This document shows positions 1 through 9,733 of a stretch of 59,388 bases of DNA, one piece after another. Numbering within the stretch: position 1 is the first letter of the stretch; the number at the start of each line of letters is the position of its first letter. The notes below the pieces were generated by a model, which did no database searches, had not been told where the DNA came from, and saw only the letters and a program-made list of their open reading frames with translations. Source of the DNA: Mycobacteriaceae bacterium (GTDB lineage: Bacteria > Actinomycetota > Actinomycetes > Mycobacteriales > Mycobacteriaceae); contig JAIEPH010000109.1 of assembly GCA_019749805.1 (NCBI GenBank), forward strand, positions 1 through 59,388, read 5' to 3'. A program made the translations under genes and the position numbers.

Positions 1-2096
<2,096 letters not shown>

Positions 2097-2178
2097 GATG
2101 CCTCCATCGTAGGTCGGCGAAGGCGCGTGATTTCGGTGTCGCTGGTCACGCTCACCGCGACTCGGTACGCCGCAATCG

Positions 2179-2805
2179 CTACTCGTCGAGCAGTGGCGGG
2201 TCGTGCTCGAGATGCATGAGTCCGTTCCAGCAGAGGTTGACCAGATGCGCGGCCACGACCTCCTTCTTGGGCTCGCGCACGTCGAGCCACCACTGCGCCG
2301 TCATCGAGACGGACCCGACCAGAGCCTGCGCGTACAACGGCGCCATCTCGGCGTCCAGCCCCCGGCGGGAGAAGTCACCCGCCAGGATCGAGGACACCTG
2401 GTTGACCGCCTCGTTGAGCAGCGTCGAGTAGGTGCTGCCCGACGTGATCGAGGCCGGGGAGTCGCGAATGAGGATGCGGAAGCCGTCGGTGCGTTCGTCC
2501 ACGTAGGTCAGCAGGGCCAGCGCCACCCGCTCGATGCGCAGCCGGGACCGGTTGTTGGTCATCTTCGTGAGCGACGACGTGATGCGGTCCAGCAGCGCGG
2601 ACATCTCGCGGTCGACGACCACCGCGTACAGCCCCTCCTTGCCGCCGAAGTGCTCGTAGACGACCGGTTTGGAGACGTTGGCGCGCTGCGCGATCTCTTC
2701 GATCGAGGTGCCCTCGTACCCGCGCTCGGCGAACAACGATCTCGCGATGTCGATGAGCTGATGCCGCCGCTCCGCACCGGTCATCCTGGCGCGGGGCGTG
2801 CGCAT
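2179..2805 (-). CDS. TetR-family transcriptional regulator (Rv1019-like)
   Basis: DNA-binding repressor-type protein of about 208 aa. The N-terminal helix-turn-helix is clear: RRHQLIDIARSLFAERGYEG followed by TSIEEIAQRANVSKPVVYEH and FGGKEGLYAVV. The C-terminal ligand and dimer domain is not specific. The frame stays open upstream to 3024, but that extension would read through the tRNA-Gln gene, so the start is MRTPRARMTG at 2805; ATG 2784 and 2874 are alternatives. It is syntenic with Rv1019, between mfd and tRNA-Gln. The ligand and targets are unknown. Confidence 0.88.
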   Translation of the reverse strand: MRTPRARMTGAERRHQLIDIARSLFAERGYEGTSIEEIAQRANVSKPVVYEHFGGKEGLYAVVVDREMSALLDRITSSLTKMTNNRSRLRIERVALALLTYVDERTDGFRILIRDSPASITSGSTYSTLLNEAVNQVSSILAGDFSRRGLDAEMAPLYAQALVGSVSMTAQWWLDVREPKKEVVAAHLVNLCWNGLMHLEHDPPLLDE

Positions 2806-2888
2806 GCTGCTATCGGGGCCGTCAGGCTTGGCGGGCACTGCCACGGCTTTCAGGGTATGCCCTTCGACTAACATCACGGGTTGATCGA

Positions 2889-2960
2889 TCCGTCGTGGTG
2901 TAATCGGCAGCACCTCTGATTTTGGTTCAGAAAGTTCAGGTTCGAGTCCTGGCGACGGAG
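2889..2960 (+). tRNA. glnU: tRNA-Gln (anticodon TTG)
   Basis: A 72-nt cloverleaf. Acceptor stem tccgtcg (2889-2895) pairs with cgacgga (2953-2959), with discriminator g2960. Anticodon arm tctga / tcaga encloses loop ttttggt, with anticodon TTG at 2922-2924. The T arm contains ggttcgagtcc. CCA is not encoded, which is common in actinobacteria. It sits between the Rv1019 and glmU homologues, as glnU does in M. tuberculosis. A repeat linked to the neighbouring DUF559 gene starts only 14 nt past its 3' end. Confidence 0.96.
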
Positions 2961-2973
2961 CCCGTTGCCCGCG

Positions 2974-3046
2974 TGGGCCCACACGAAGTAGGGAACGTGC
3001 ATCTGGCGACAGATTTCGCGTCATTTCGTCGTGAGCTTCACAGTCG
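2974..3046. repeat. Repeat bordering the 3' side of DUF559 gene 1
   Basis: Two elements sit between tRNA-Gln and the stop codon of DUF559 gene 1. The 20-mer tgggcccacacgaagtaggg (2974-2993) recurs identically at 8636-8655 beside the second DUF559 gene. The 20-mer cgtcgtgagcttcacagtcg (3027-3046) recurs with 18/20 identity, in the same orientation, at 4052-4071 on the other side of DUF559 gene 1. Both matches were found by eye and are exact as stated. Mobility is inference. Confidence 0.75.
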
Positions 3047-3052
3047 GACGGG

Positions 3053-3934
3053 TCACCATCGCATTCCCCGTTCGAGCAGTGCCTTTTCGACCCGCGTCGT
3101 GTACGTCGTGCGCCGGTACCGGAGCTGATCGCTGCTCACCCTGATGACGATCCACCCCAGCCGGTTGAGCTCGTACATCTTGTCGATGTCGGCCTGCCTG
3201 ATCTTGGGGTCGGCCCAGTGCTGTTCGCCGTCGTACTCGATCGCGACCTTGAGCCCCTGGTAGGCCATATCGACGCGGGCCACGAACTCGCCGAACTCGT
3301 CGAAGATCTCGACCTGAGTGGTCGGCCTCGGTAGACCCGCGCGGATCAGTGCCAGTCGGGCGATCGTCTCCTGCGGCGACTCGGCACCACCGTCGACGAG
3401 GGATAGCACCGTGTGCAGTCGCGACAGTCCGGGCACTCCGCGATGCGCTGCGGAGACTGCGCGGATCGCATCGAGATCGAGCGAGGTCCGGTTCATCAAC
3501 GCGTCGATGCGCATGACTGCAACGGTGTCGACGACGGTGTGACGGCCGATGTCGAACGCGGTGCGAGCGGCAGTAGTGACCGCGATCCCCCTTACGTCGA
3601 GGACTTCGCTGTCGTGCAGACCGTATCCGCGAACGGTGAGCAGCGACGGCGGTCTGCGATTGTCGTGGATCAGCTCGGCGGGCAGCTCGCCGCTGATCCA
3701 TTTACTTCCGAGCATCGCTGCTGCCGACAGTCCTGCGAGCACCCCTCGCCGTTTCGACCACAGCCACGCCGCTTCCGCACGAACACGTGCCGAGGGCTCG
3801 ACGCCGCGCGGGATAAACACCCCGGGATACAGCGGCTGATACTGCTTGCGCATCGCGCGCTCCTGGATCGCACGACCAGCGAGAGCCTCGGCACCGATAA
3901 ATGGCCAGCGCAATTCAGTCATCAGCTCGGTCAT
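3053..3934 (-). CDS. DUF559 (Vsr-like nuclease fold) protein 1
   Basis: About 293 aa. The N-terminal half resembles the AbiEi-like region common in mycobacterial DUF559 proteins (WPFIGAEALAG, YPGVFIPRG, AAWLWSKRRGVLAGLSAAAM). The C-terminal half has the Vsr/PD-(D/E)XK-like DUF559 signature: VDMAYQGLKVAIEYDGEQHW, then DIDKMYELNRLGWIVIRV, with candidate catalytic Asp, Glu, Asp and His. A DNA endonuclease is predicted from fold only; no substrate is known. Start taken as MTELMTELRW at 3934, because FIGAEAL then aligns with FIGTEAV of the paralogue at 7746-8594; 3979 and 3922 are alternatives. Direct repeats border it on both sides, and it is absent from the M. tuberculosis synteny here, suggesting insertion. 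Confidence 0.8.
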   Translation of the reverse strand: MTELMTELRWPFIGAEALAGRAIQERAMRKQYQPLYPGVFIPRGVEPSARVRAEAAWLWSKRRGVLAGLSAAAMLGSKWISGELPAELIHDNRRPPSLLTVRGYGLHDSEVLDVRGIAVTTAARTAFDIGRHTVVDTVAVMRIDALMNRTSLDLDAIRAVSAAHRGVPGLSRLHTVLSLVDGGAESPQETIARLALIRAGLPRPTTQVEIFDEFGEFVARVDMAYQGLKVAIEYDGEQHWADPKIRQADIDKMYELNRLGWIVIRVSSDQLRYRRTTYTTRVEKALLERGMRW

Positions 3935-4051
3935 AGGCAGAATGCTGCGGACAGTGCCTGACACAATGGCGGCAGCCATGACTAGTTATTCACAGGCCGA
4001 CTTATTCACAGGCCGACCGTTGTGAACCTGACGACGAGAACCGCCGAGAAA

Positions 4052-4071
4052 CGTCGTGAGATCCACAGTCG
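4052..4071. repeat. Direct repeat on the 5' side of DUF559 gene 1
   Basis: The sequence cgtcgtgagatccacagtcg matches 3027-3046 at 18 of 20 positions, in the same orientation. The two copies bracket DUF559 gene 1. This copy lies 22 bp upstream of the glmU start codon, so the cassette reaches close to the glmU promoter and leader. Confidence 0.7.
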
Positions 4072-4093
4072 AGCCTAGGAGAATGGACTCGCA

Positions 4094-5563
4094 ATGACCG
4101 ATCGTGATTCGGCCGTAGTCGTCTTGGCGGCAGGCGCAGGCACCCGGATGCGCTCCGCAACGCCGAAGATGTTGCATGAGATCGCCGGCCGCAGCATGCT
4201 GTCGCACGCTCTGCACGCCGTCGCCGACGCAACCCCGCAGCACCTCGTCGTGGTCGTCGGCAAGGACCGCGACCTGGTGGTGCCCGCGGTCGACAAGCTC
4301 GCAGCCGACCTCAGCCGCGGCATCGCCATCGCGGTGCAGGAGGAACAGCTGGGCACCGGGCACGCCGTCGCGTGCGGCCTGACCGCGCTGCCCGCCGGCT
4401 TCTCCGGCACCGTCGTCGTCACCTTGAGCGACGTACCGCTGCTGGACGCCGGCACGCTCGCCGACCTGATCGCCGTGCACAGTGCTGAATCCGCCGCCGC
4501 GACGGTGGTGACGACGACGCTGCCCGACCCGAAGGGTTACGGCCGCATCCTGCGCACTCAGGACGGCGAGGTCATCGGCATCGTCGAACAGGCCGACGCC
4601 ACCCCGTCGCAGCTGGCCATCACCGAGGTCAACGCCGGCGTCTACGCCTTCGATACGACCGCGTTGCGGTCAGCACTCGGGCGTCTGCGGTCGGACAACG
4701 CGCAGCATGAGCAGTACCTGACCGACGTCATCTCGATCCTGCGGTCCGACGGCCACGTGGTGCGGGCCAAGCACGTCGGGGACGCAATGCTGGTCGCCGG
4801 CGTAAACGACCGGGTGCAGCTGGCCACGCTGGGCGCCGAACTGAACCGGCGCATCGTGACCGCGCACCAGCGCGCCGGGGTGACGATCACCGATCCGGCC
4901 ACCACGTGGATCGACGTCGACGTGACCATCGGACCCGACACCGTCGTCTACCCCGGCAGTCAACTGCTCGGGTCAACCCACATCGGCGCGAACTGTCAGA
5001 TCGGTCCGGACACCACGCTGACCGACGTCACCGTCGGCGACGAGGCGATGGTGGTCCGCACCCACGGCAGTCAATCGGCGATCGGCGGTGGGGCAGCCGT
5101 CGGCCCGTTCGCGTACCTGCGGCCCGGCACCGTGTTGGGCGCCGACGGCAAGCTCGGCGCGTTCGTCGAGACGAAGAACTCCACCATCGGGGCGGGTACC
5201 AAGGTGCCGCACCTGACCTACGTCGGCGACGCCGACATCGGCGAGCACAGCAATATCGGCGCATCCAGCGTGTTCGTCAACTACGACGGCGAGAACAAGA
5301 GCCGCACGACCATCGGCTCCCACGTGCGCACCGGATCCGACACGATGTTCGTCGCGCCGGTCACCATCGGCGACGGCGCCTACACCGGCGCGGGCACCGT
5401 GGTGCGCGAAGACGTGCCGCCGGGCGCACTGGCCGTGTCGGCGGGGCCGCAGCGAAACGTCGAGGGCTGGGTGGCACGTAAGCGACCCGGATCCGAAGCC
5501 GACAAAGCCGCGCGTCGGGCCGCAGGTGAACAAACCCGCCCGGAGGACGCCGAGAGGCCGTGA
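4094..5563 (+). CDS. glmU: Bifunctional GlcN-1-P acetyltransferase / UDP-GlcNAc pyrophosphorylase
   Basis: Makes UDP-GlcNAc, a precursor of peptidoglycan and the arabinogalactan linker, in the cytoplasm. 489 aa (M. tuberculosis GlmU is 495). The N-terminal uridyltransferase has LAAGAGTRMRS near residue 11 and K in TPKMLHEIAG. From about residue 250 there is a left-handed beta-helix of hexapeptide repeats, with PFAYLRPGTVL, EIKN-type VETKNSTIG and NYDGENKSRT. Start ATG 4094 follows ctaggag at a good distance. First gene of the glmU-prs-arsC-lpqT run; the 3' end is rich in charged residues as usual. Confidence 0.97.
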   Translation: MTDRDSAVVVLAAGAGTRMRSATPKMLHEIAGRSMLSHALHAVADATPQHLVVVVGKDRDLVVPAVDKLAADLSRGIAIAVQEEQLGTGHAVACGLTALPAGFSGTVVVTLSDVPLLDAGTLADLIAVHSAESAAATVVTTTLPDPKGYGRILRTQDGEVIGIVEQADATPSQLAITEVNAGVYAFDTTALRSALGRLRSDNAQHEQYLTDVISILRSDGHVVRAKHVGDAMLVAGVNDRVQLATLGAELNRRIVTAHQRAGVTITDPATTWIDVDVTIGPDTVVYPGSQLLGSTHIGANCQIGPDTTLTDVTVGDEAMVVRTHGSQSAIGGGAAVGPFAYLRPGTVLGADGKLGAFVETKNSTIGAGTKVPHLTYVGDADIGEHSNIGASSVFVNYDGENKSRTTIGSHVRTGSDTMFVAPVTIGDGAYTGAGTVVREDVPPGALAVSAGPQRNVEGWVARKRPGSEADKAARRAAGEQTRPEDAERP

Positions 5564-5637
5564 GCCGGTTGCCGGGCGTTCGTGATCCGGCAACCCGTAC
5601 GATTGAGCCGATATCGACCCCGAGCAATGAGGGCAAT

Positions 5638-6618
5638 GTGGGCACCGAGTGGACCGACAACCGCAAAAATTTGATGCTCTTCTCGGGACGCGCGCACCCC
5701 GAACTCGCTGAGCAGGTCGCCAAAGAGCTCGACGTCCACGTCACCGCGCAGACGGCTCGTGACTTCGCCAACGGCGAGATCTTCGTCCGGTTCGACGAGT
5801 CGGTGCGCGGCTGCGATGCGTTCGTGCTGCAATCCCACCCCGCACCGCTGAACCAGTGGTTGATGGAACAGCTGCTGATGATCGACGCGCTCAAACGCGG
5901 CAGCGCCAAGCGAATCACGGCGATCCTGCCGTTTTACCCATACGCCCGTCAGGACAAGAAGCATCGAGGCCGCGAGCCGATCTCCGCGCGGTTGGTCGCC
6001 GACCTGCTCAAGACCGCGGGTGCGAACCGGATCCTCACCGTCGACCTGCACACCGATCAGATCCAGGGCTTCTTCGACGGCCCCGTCGACCACATGCGGG
6101 CGCAGAAACTGCTGACCAACTACATCGCCGAGAACTACTCCGACCACGACATGGTCGTGGTCTCCCCCGACTCGGGCCGCGTGCGTGTCGCCGAGAAGTG
6201 GGCCGACTCACTGGGCGGCGTTCCCCTCGCCTTTATTCACAAGACCCGCGACCCGCTGGTGCCCAACCAGGTGGTGTCCAACCGTGTCGTCGGTGATGTG
6301 AAGGGCAAGACCTGCATCCTCACCGACGACATGATCGACACCGGTGGCACCATCGCCGGCGCGGTGAACCTGCTGCGCGCCGACGGCGCCAGCGACGTCA
6401 TCATCGCCGCGACGCACGGCGTGCTGAGCGATCCCGCCGCGCAACGGCTCGCGGACTGCGGTGCACGCGAGGTCATCGTCACCAACACGCTGCCGATCGA
6501 GGAGCAGAAGCGCTTCGCGCAGTTGACCGTGCTGTCGATCGCACCGCTGCTGGCCAACACCATTCGCGCGGTGTTCGACAACGGTTCCGTCACCAGCCTT
6601 TTCGACGGGTCCGCGTAG
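5638..6618 (+). CDS. prs: Ribose-phosphate pyrophosphokinase
   Basis: Makes PRPP from ribose-5-phosphate and ATP for nucleotides, histidine, tryptophan and decaprenyl-phosphoryl-arabinose. GTG start at 5638 (GTEWTDNRKNLML) preceded by gaggg gives 326 aa, the same length as M. tuberculosis PrsA; an upstream GTG at 5560 overlaps the glmU stop and would add an unconserved tail. Motifs: FYPYARQDKKHRGREPISAR (flexible loop), DLHTDQIQGFF, and the PRPP loop ILTDDMIDTGGT. It follows glmU by 74 bp. Confidence 0.97.
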   Translation: MGTEWTDNRKNLMLFSGRAHPELAEQVAKELDVHVTAQTARDFANGEIFVRFDESVRGCDAFVLQSHPAPLNQWLMEQLLMIDALKRGSAKRITAILPFYPYARQDKKHRGREPISARLVADLLKTAGANRILTVDLHTDQIQGFFDGPVDHMRAQKLLTNYIAENYSDHDMVVVSPDSGRVRVAEKWADSLGGVPLAFIHKTRDPLVPNQVVSNRVVGDVKGKTCILTDDMIDTGGTIAGAVNLLRADGASDVIIAATHGVLSDPAAQRLADCGAREVIVTNTLPIEEQKRFAQLTVLSIAPLLANTIRAVFDNGSVTSLFDGSA

Positions 6619-6992
6619 TGCCAGAGGCATCCGCAGAAGGTCGGCGCCAGGGCGTCTCCGTCATCTATCACAACCCGAAGTGCAGCACGTCGCGTAAGAT
6701 GCTGGAGCTGTTGCGGGACAACGGCATCGAGCCGACGGTCGTTCAGTACCTCAAGACGCCTCCGGCCCGGGCCGAGCTCGCGAAGATGATCAAGGATGCC
6801 GGCATCGACGTGCGCACCGCGGTGCGCAAGCGTGAATCTCTCTACGGCGAGCTGAATCTCGCGGATGCCAGCGACGACGAACTGCTCGACGCGATGGCCG
6901 AGCACCCGATCCTGATCGAGCGGCCGTTCGTCGTCACCCCGAAGGGCACCCGACTGGCCCGGCCGATCGACGCGGTGCGCGAGATTCTGTGA
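6618..6992 (+). CDS. arsC: ArsC/Spx-family arsenate reductase-like protein
   Basis: 124 aa, thioredoxin-like ArsC fold. The nucleophile is probably Cys22 in HNPKCSTSRKMLELL; the ArsC region RPFVVTPKGTRLARP is near the C-terminus. Family members reduce arsenate using glutaredoxin, mycothiol or similar thiols, and some are general redox proteins. GTG start overlaps the last base of the prs stop, so it is translated with prs. No arsB, acr3 or arsR is nearby, so a housekeeping redox role is equally possible. The symbol refers to the family. Confidence 0.85.
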   Translation: MPEASAEGRRQGVSVIYHNPKCSTSRKMLELLRDNGIEPTVVQYLKTPPARAELAKMIKDAGIDVRTAVRKRESLYGELNLADASDDELLDAMAEHPILIERPFVVTPKGTRLARPIDAVREIL

Positions 6993-7660
6993 GGGTTCGC
7001 CACCGCGTGGTAGCCGCCGCGCTGGCGGTTCTCGCCGCGTCGGGTTGTGCGCCCAAACCGCCTGACTACCAGTCGCTTTTGTCGACGACGCCGACGACCG
7101 CCACGACCACCTCGCCGGGCGACGAGGCGCAGGTGCCCATCGCGACCTACTTGGAACAGAAGGGCGTCGTCGGCGAGCCCATTCCGGCGGACAAACTCAC
7201 CGACCTCACGGTGACGTATCCGACGCCGCCGGGCTGGAAGCCGTTCGTGAACTCGAACCTGTCGCCCGGCACGCGGGTGATCGCCAAAGGCACCACCTAC
7301 CCGATGGCGATGGTGATCGTGTTCAAACTCAACGGTGACTTCGATGTCAACGAGGCCATCAGACACGGCTACGTCGACGCCGAGATGTCGGAGAACTTCA
7401 AGCGTCTCAACGCATCGATGGACAACTTCAAGGGTTTCCCGTCGGCCATGATCGAGGGCAGCTACGACCTCAACGGCGCGCGGATGCACACCTACAACCG
7501 GATCGTCATCGCGACAGGGGCACCGCCGGCCAACGATCGGTACCTCATCCAGTTCACGGTGACGGGCTACGCGGAAAAGGCCGTCGAAGAGGCACCCGAT
7601 ATCGAGGCGATCATCCGGGGTTTCAACGTCGCAGTGCCGAAGGCGCCCCCGCCCAGGTAA
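6989..7660 (+). CDS. lpqT: Lipoprotein LpqT (LpqN/LpqT family)
   Basis: 223 aa, exported lipoprotein. Signal peptide with lipobox LAASGC (lipidated Cys20), then a Thr/Ser-rich linker and one LpqN/LpqT domain (LTVTYPTPPGWKPF, YNRIVIATGAPP, YLIQFTVTGY). GTG start at 6989 overlaps the arsC stop by 4 bp, so it is the last gene of the glmU operon, as for Rv1016c. The function is not established; the family is linked to cell-envelope processes. Confidence 0.92.
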   Translation: MRVRHRVVAAALAVLAASGCAPKPPDYQSLLSTTPTTATTTSPGDEAQVPIATYLEQKGVVGEPIPADKLTDLTVTYPTPPGWKPFVNSNLSPGTRVIAKGTTYPMAMVIVFKLNGDFDVNEAIRHGYVDAEMSENFKRLNASMDNFKGFPSAMIEGSYDLNGARMHTYNRIVIATGAPPANDRYLIQFTVTGYAEKAVEEAPDIEAIIRGFNVAVPKAPPPR

Positions 7661-7669
7661 TTGTGCGCG

Positions 7670-7748
7670 AAATTGGGCCCACGCGAAATGGCATTCCAGC
7701 AGCGGAAGTTCGAGTACACGCCTGCTGGAATGCCATTTCGGCTGATCA
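7670..7748. repeat. Palindromic flanking repeat A of DUF559 gene 2
   Basis: Starts with gaaattgggcccac. A perfect 19-bp inverted repeat, cgaaatggcattccagcag (7684-7702) against 7722-7740, encloses a 19-nt loop. The same arrangement, in the same orientation, recurs about 960 bp away at 8628-8711. The stop codon of DUF559 gene 2 lies in its last bases. It could also act as a terminator between the convergent lpqT and DUF559 genes. Confidence 0.8.
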
Positions 7749-8594
7749 CAAGCGCCAACCGCGCGAGACGAGCGCTGCCCGCGCCGCGGACACCACATCG
7801 CGGCGACGATCTTCCTTGATGACGCGCAACACGATCCAGCCGAGACTCTCGATCTTCGGGATCATGCGCATGTCCTTCACGTACTGCCCGCGGTCGGTCC
7901 GGTGCTGATCGCCGTCGTATTCGGACACCACCATGAACTCCTCCCAACCCATATCGACGGTGCGAAGCAGATTCCCGCTCTCGTCGAAAATCGGAATCTG
8001 GGTGGCCGGAATCGGAAGGCCCGCATCGATGTAGGCGAGTCGCAGCCACGTTTCTCGCGGCGAGGCGGCGCCGCCGTCGACGAGTGGAAGCGCGTCCCTG
8101 AGGAGTTGGACGCCGCGCGCGCCGCGGTACCGCTTGGCCAGGAGTAACACTTCCTCAGTCGAAAACGGCCGCGCACGCATCAGCGAATCCATGCGCGCCA
8201 TGGCATTTCCGCGTTCGGCATACCGCCCCAAATCGAACGCAGTGCGGGCGGGAGTAGCGACGGGCATTCCGCCGACGCAGGTGATTTCATCGTGCAGGAT
8301 CCGCTCGTTGCGCGTGACGATGCCCTTGGGCGGATGGGCGGAGTTATGGATCAGTTCGATCGGCACATCGGCGTCGACCCACTCAGCACCGTGCAACGCA
8401 GATGCGGCGACACCGGTGACAATGCCTGCTCGCTTCGACCACAGCCACGCGCCCTTCGCGCGATCGGCGAGCGATGCATCGTGCCACCTGGGCGCGTGCA
8501 CGTTCGGATACAACCGCCGATACCACCGCGCGAGCTCATGTCGCGTCACGGTGCCGCGCGCCACTGCTTCAGTGCCGATGAATACGTCTCCCAT
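7746..8594 (-). CDS. DUF559 (Vsr-like nuclease fold) protein 2
   Basis: 282 aa, paralogue of the protein at 3053-3934. N-terminal part: FIGTEAVARG, RRLYPNVHAPRW, GAWLWSKRAGIVTGVAASAL. C-terminal DUF559 signature: VDMGWEEFMVVSEYDGDQHR, then IPKIESLGWIVLRV. Predicted endonuclease-like by fold; substrate unknown. The start is set at MGDVFIG (8594): the frame is open to 8702, but that stretch is translated repeat B. Direct repeats A and B bracket the gene almost exactly, so gene plus repeats looks like one unit. It interrupts the M. tuberculosis-like order between lpqT and rplY. Confidence 0.8.
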   Translation of the reverse strand: MGDVFIGTEAVARGTVTRHELARWYRRLYPNVHAPRWHDASLADRAKGAWLWSKRAGIVTGVAASALHGAEWVDADVPIELIHNSAHPPKGIVTRNERILHDEITCVGGMPVATPARTAFDLGRYAERGNAMARMDSLMRARPFSTEEVLLLAKRYRGARGVQLLRDALPLVDGGAASPRETWLRLAYIDAGLPIPATQIPIFDESGNLLRTVDMGWEEFMVVSEYDGDQHRTDRGQYVKDMRMIPKIESLGWIVLRVIKEDRRRDVVSAARAALVSRGWRL

Positions 8595-8627
8595 GGCGAG
8601 ATATTGCAGACCCGCACTGACATCCTC

Positions 8628-8711
8628 CGCGAAATTGGGCCCACACGAAGTAGGGGACATTCCAGCAGGCGTCCACTTGAACTTCTTCTGCTGGAATTCC
8701 ATTTCGGCGGA
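8628..8711. repeat. Palindromic flanking repeat B of DUF559 gene 2
   Basis: Same order as repeat A: cgcgaaattgggcccac, then attccagcag (8659-8668), spacer, ctgctggaat (8688-8697), then ccatttcggc. Its segment 8636-8655 is identical to 2974-2993 next to DUF559 gene 1. The arms are less perfect than in repeat A. It lies immediately upstream of the DUF559 gene on the minus strand and may hold that gene's promoter. Confidence 0.78.
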
Positions 8712-8731
8712 TCGTCACTAGGGTGGGCGTC

Positions 8732-9601
8732 ATGAGTCAATGGACCGCCGCCGATCTACCGTCCTTCGCCGGGCGGACCGTCATCGTGACCGGAGCCAAC
8801 AGTGGTCTGGGCCTGATCACCGCGCGTGAACTGGCCCGCGTCGGGGCCAAGACGATCCTCGCCGTGCGCAATACGGCCAAGGGCGACGATGCCGCGAAAT
8901 CCATCACCGGCAACGTCGAGGTGCGCAAGCTCGACTTGCAGGATCTCGCGTCGGTGCGCGCCTTCGCCGAGGGGGTCGACAGCGTCGACGTGCTCGTGAA
9001 CAACGCGGGCATCATGGCGGTCCCCTACGCGCTGACCGTCGACGGGTTCGAGAGCCAGATCGGCACCAATCACCTCGGCCACTTCGCTCTGACGAACCTG
9101 TTGCTGCCCAAGATCACCGACCGCGTGGTGACCGTGTCCTCCGGCATGCATCTGATCGGCCAGATCAACCTCAAGGACCTCAACTGGAAGGCGCGGCCCT
9201 ACTCGCCGTGGCGGGCCTACGGTCAATCCAAGCTGGCCAACCTCCTGTTCACCAGCGAGTTGCAGAAACGACTCGACACCGCGGGGTCAACGCTGAAGGC
9301 CCACGCCGCCCACCCCGGTTATTCGGCGACAAACCTGCAGGGCAACACCGGCCGCAAGCTCGGCGACGCGTTGATGACGTTCGGCAACAAGCTGGCGACC
9401 GACGCCGACTTCGGCGCCCGTCAGACGCTGTACGCGGTGGCCCAAGACCTGCCGGGCAATACGTTCGTCGGACCGCAGTTCGGGATGTGGGGTCCGACGG
9501 GGCCAACCCCGCTGCGCAGCCCGCTGGCCCGCGACGCCGAGAAGGCCGCTGGGCTGTGGGAGCTGTCCGAGCAGCTCACGGACACCAAGTTCGGGCTCTG
9601 A
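8732..9601 (+). CDS. Short-chain dehydrogenase/reductase
   Basis: 289 aa, NAD(P)-dependent oxidoreductase of the retinol-dehydrogenase-like SDR type. Cofactor motif TGANSGLG near residues 20-27, NNAGIM, and an active site with Ser of VTVSSGMH and YGQSK (YxxxK). ATG 8732 follows aggg at a good distance; an in-frame GTG at 8723 is less likely. It is separate from the flanking DUF559 gene, with which it is divergent. Substrate unknown. Confidence 0.9.
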   Translation: MSQWTAADLPSFAGRTVIVTGANSGLGLITARELARVGAKTILAVRNTAKGDDAAKSITGNVEVRKLDLQDLASVRAFAEGVDSVDVLVNNAGIMAVPYALTVDGFESQIGTNHLGHFALTNLLLPKITDRVVTVSSGMHLIGQINLKDLNWKARPYSPWRAYGQSKLANLLFTSELQKRLDTAGSTLKAHAAHPGYSATNLQGNTGRKLGDALMTFGNKLATDADFGARQTLYAVAQDLPGNTFVGPQFGMWGPTGPTPLRSPLARDAEKAAGLWELSEQLTDTKFGL

Positions 9602-9602
9602 T

Positions 9603-9632
9603 TTGGGGTTGAGCTGCAGCTGCGGCTACCCT
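9603..9632 (+). promoter_or_regulatory. Possible promoter for rplY-pth
   Basis: ttgggg (9603-9608) and taccct (9627-9632) are 18 bp apart, about 100 bp upstream of rplY. The actinobacterial -10 consensus TANNNT fits; the -35 is weak. The 132-bp gap 9602-9733 otherwise holds an untranslated leader with no obvious gene. Confidence 0.3.
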
Positions 9633-9733
9633 GGCTGCTAATCACGGCGAGGGTGGACACCACCGTTATCGACGCGAACCATCTCAGAGGTTCCCTGGCC
9701 GTGCTCGACACACGACACAGGAGTTGAACCCGA

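Noticed and set aside
2806..3024. N-terminal extension of the TetR regulator
   Set aside because: It would translate through the antisense strand of tRNA-Gln; the conserved helix-turn-helix begins after 2805.
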